The translations under genes and the position numbers were made by a program. From assembly GCA_007116495.1 (NCBI GenBank), contig SKIJ01000101.1:1-33971 (forward strand): a stretch of 33,971 nucleotides of DNA, written 5' to 3'. The stretch is from Cryomorphaceae bacterium (lineage in GTDB: Bacteria > Bacteroidota > Bacteroidia > Flavobacteriales > Schleiferiaceae). The stretch's first letter is position 1; every line of letters starts with the position of its first letter. This document shows, piece after piece, positions 32,925 through 33,971 of this stretch. Below the pieces are notes generated by a model. That model made no database searches and was not told the origin of the DNA. It saw only the letters and a program-made list of their open reading frames with translations.

Positions 32925-33971
32925 CTAATTAGTTACAACGACTTTTTGTCGGTGTAACACACCATCAACCGTTTCAACCACCACCACAAACGCTCCACGC
33001 CCATAGCTACCATATTCCCAAACAAATTCATTGGCGCTATTGACCTTCTCACTACCAACATTCACCCCGCGCATATCGAATTGTCTAACGCGTTTGATGG
33101 GCGATTTCGAGGTGATGTGAAGTGAGTTGTTATCCGTAAAGTGAACGTTGAAGTGGCGTATCTCATCGTCTTGTTTATCAACAGATAAGTCACAAATCAA
33201 TTGCGACAAATATTCCATCATTCTATCATTATACGACCACGGCACCGAGACATTGGTATCAGGGTTTTCACCCATTCTTACCACCACCATATCGGCTGAA
33301 GGTATGACATTGATGATCTGGCCGTTTTTGCCCATGGCTGAGTACATGTCTTTTGGTGATATCGGAGACAGGTTACCTTGAAACTGAAACCTCAGATAAG
33401 GCGCCATGAAGGTATTGGTGTTGTTCAGCCACCACAACAAACCGTAAGCTTCGTTTTCCGCCTGTGAGGTGGTAATCATTTGGTTGAAATACTGCTGATC
33501 ACTCATGATGGCGTTGCCACTCCAACTTCCATTGCTCAACATAAGCAAACCAAAACGCGCCATAGAACGTGCATTACTGAAAAATACATTTAAATCGTCG
33601 GGAAGCCAGGCGTAAATGCCGGTCATTCCCGTGGTTTGCGTCAATTGCTGAAACACGTACTGATTGATCCCCATTCCGGTGGCATCTTCCAGTACCTCCC
33701 GCAGCAAAGTGTACGGTGCGTTGTGGTAAGACCAGCGCGTACCCGGTGTTGCCATGCACTGCAAACAACTGCTGCTGATGCAGTTTAGGTTGGGCACCCC
33801 TACGTCAAAACCGGTTGTCATGGCCAATTGATGTTCGATCAGAATGGCCGACTCCTCCGCAGGTGTACACGATGTCCACTGATTGCCTAAGTACTGACTA
33901 ACCGGATCCGATATATCCAAATGCCCTTGCTGCTGTGCCAGTCCGACCAAAAAGGCCGTGAGGGACTTCCC
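32925..33971 (-). CDS. Beta-lactamase-family serine hydrolase with T9SS-like C-terminal domain (partial)
   Basis: The frame is open to the window edge, giving 348 C-terminal residues. The first visible residues, GKSLTAFLVGLAQQQG, place the window edge inside the SxxK motif: the Lys is visible, while the nucleophilic Ser lies just outside. The YxN motif is Y-H-N in WSYHNAPYTLL. Further family landmarks are the MARFGLLMLSNG and AYGLLWWLN segments. The last about 75 residues (FNVHFTDNNSLHITSKSP, then RQFDMRGVNV and a final RQKVVVTN) look like a T9SS type A sorting domain. The protein is probably a secreted esterase- or peptidase-like hydrolase rather than a true beta-lactamase. Its stop lies 2 bp from that of the convergent methyltransferase gene. 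Confidence 0.87.
   Translation of the reverse strand, partial: GKSLTAFLVGLAQQQGHLDISDPVSQYLGNQWTSCTPAEESAILIEHQLAMTTGFDVGVPNLNCISSSCLQCMATPGTRWSYHNAPYTLLREVLEDATGMGINQYVFQQLTQTTGMTGIYAWLPDDLNVFFSNARSMARFGLLMLSNGSWSGNAIMSDQQYFNQMITTSQAENEAYGLLWWLNNTNTFMAPYLRFQFQGNLSPISPKDMYSAMGKNGQIINVIPSADMVVVRMGENPDTNVSVPWSYNDRMMEYLSQLICDLSVDKQDDEIRHFNVHFTDNNSLHITSKSPIKRVRQFDMRGVNVGSEKVNSANEFVWEYGSYGRGAFVVVVETVDGVLHRQKVVVTN

Noticed and set aside
32925-33971. Beta-lactam resistance gene
   Set aside because: The family match is to the broad serine-hydrolase group; the T9SS-like tail and the YHN motif context point to a secreted hydrolase, and nothing indicates beta-lactam specificity.

Overview
The window is a chromosomal segment of a member of the Bacteroidota, most likely Flavobacteriales or a close relative. 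The evidence is mutually consistent. There are type IX secretion (T9SS) C-terminal sorting domains, the bacillithiol enzyme BshC, and Bacteroidota-typical families (DUF5686, DUF2279, DUF4397, TIGR02757, DUF6952, single-chain E1 alpha/beta dehydrogenase). Upstream of many genes lies the Bacteroidota -7 promoter element TAnnTTTG instead of a sigma70 -10 box. Species-level placement is not possible from the window.

Layout. 1-1.1 kb: the 3' end of mltG overlapping a DUF2279 gene. 1.2-2.2 kb: a small coiled-coil gene convergent with a thioredoxin/DUF6952 pair. 2.3-5.7 kb: a DUF5686 outer-membrane-type protein and a WbqC-family protein, both on the minus strand. 5.9-10.3 kb: a cytoplasmic VWA protein translationally coupled to a MoxR/ChlI-type AAA ATPase, then a Na/Pi-cotransporter with a PhoU-like tail. 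10.3-17.0 kb (minus strand): guaA, then a tightly coupled operon of a LysM/periplasmic-binding-fold protein, a sodium:solute symporter and bshC. 17.0-20.3 kb (plus strand): lolD, a TIGR02757 gene, then umuD-umuC. 20.5-25.8 kb: a DUF4397 T9SS cargo, a terminator, an orphan T9SS sorting-domain relic, a second terminator, and a convergent AT-rich 1033-aa T9SS cargo. 26.0-26.3 kb: tRNA-Pro(TGG) and tRNA-Ser(GCT) on the minus strand, with a palindromic tRNA-Ser-derived element between them. 26.5-29.2 kb: operon of a secreted VWA protein, endonuclease III lacking its Fe-S cysteines, and an ElyC/SanA/YdcF protein. 29.3-32.9 kb: fused E1 dehydrogenase and an RsmB-like RNA methyltransferase. 32.9 kb to the end: a T9SS-type serine hydrolase cut by the window edge.

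Most of the window is ordinary core genome: envelope, redox, GMP synthesis, lipoprotein export, DNA repair and central metabolism. No CRISPR array, toxin-antitoxin pair, transposase or obvious defence island was seen. The items most worth a second look are the tRNA-Ser-derived palindrome, the symmetric promoter arrangement that predicts leaderless guaA and lolD mRNAs, the orphan T9SS sorting-domain relic, the Fe-S-less Nth, and the VWA/AAA pair beside the phosphate-type transporter.
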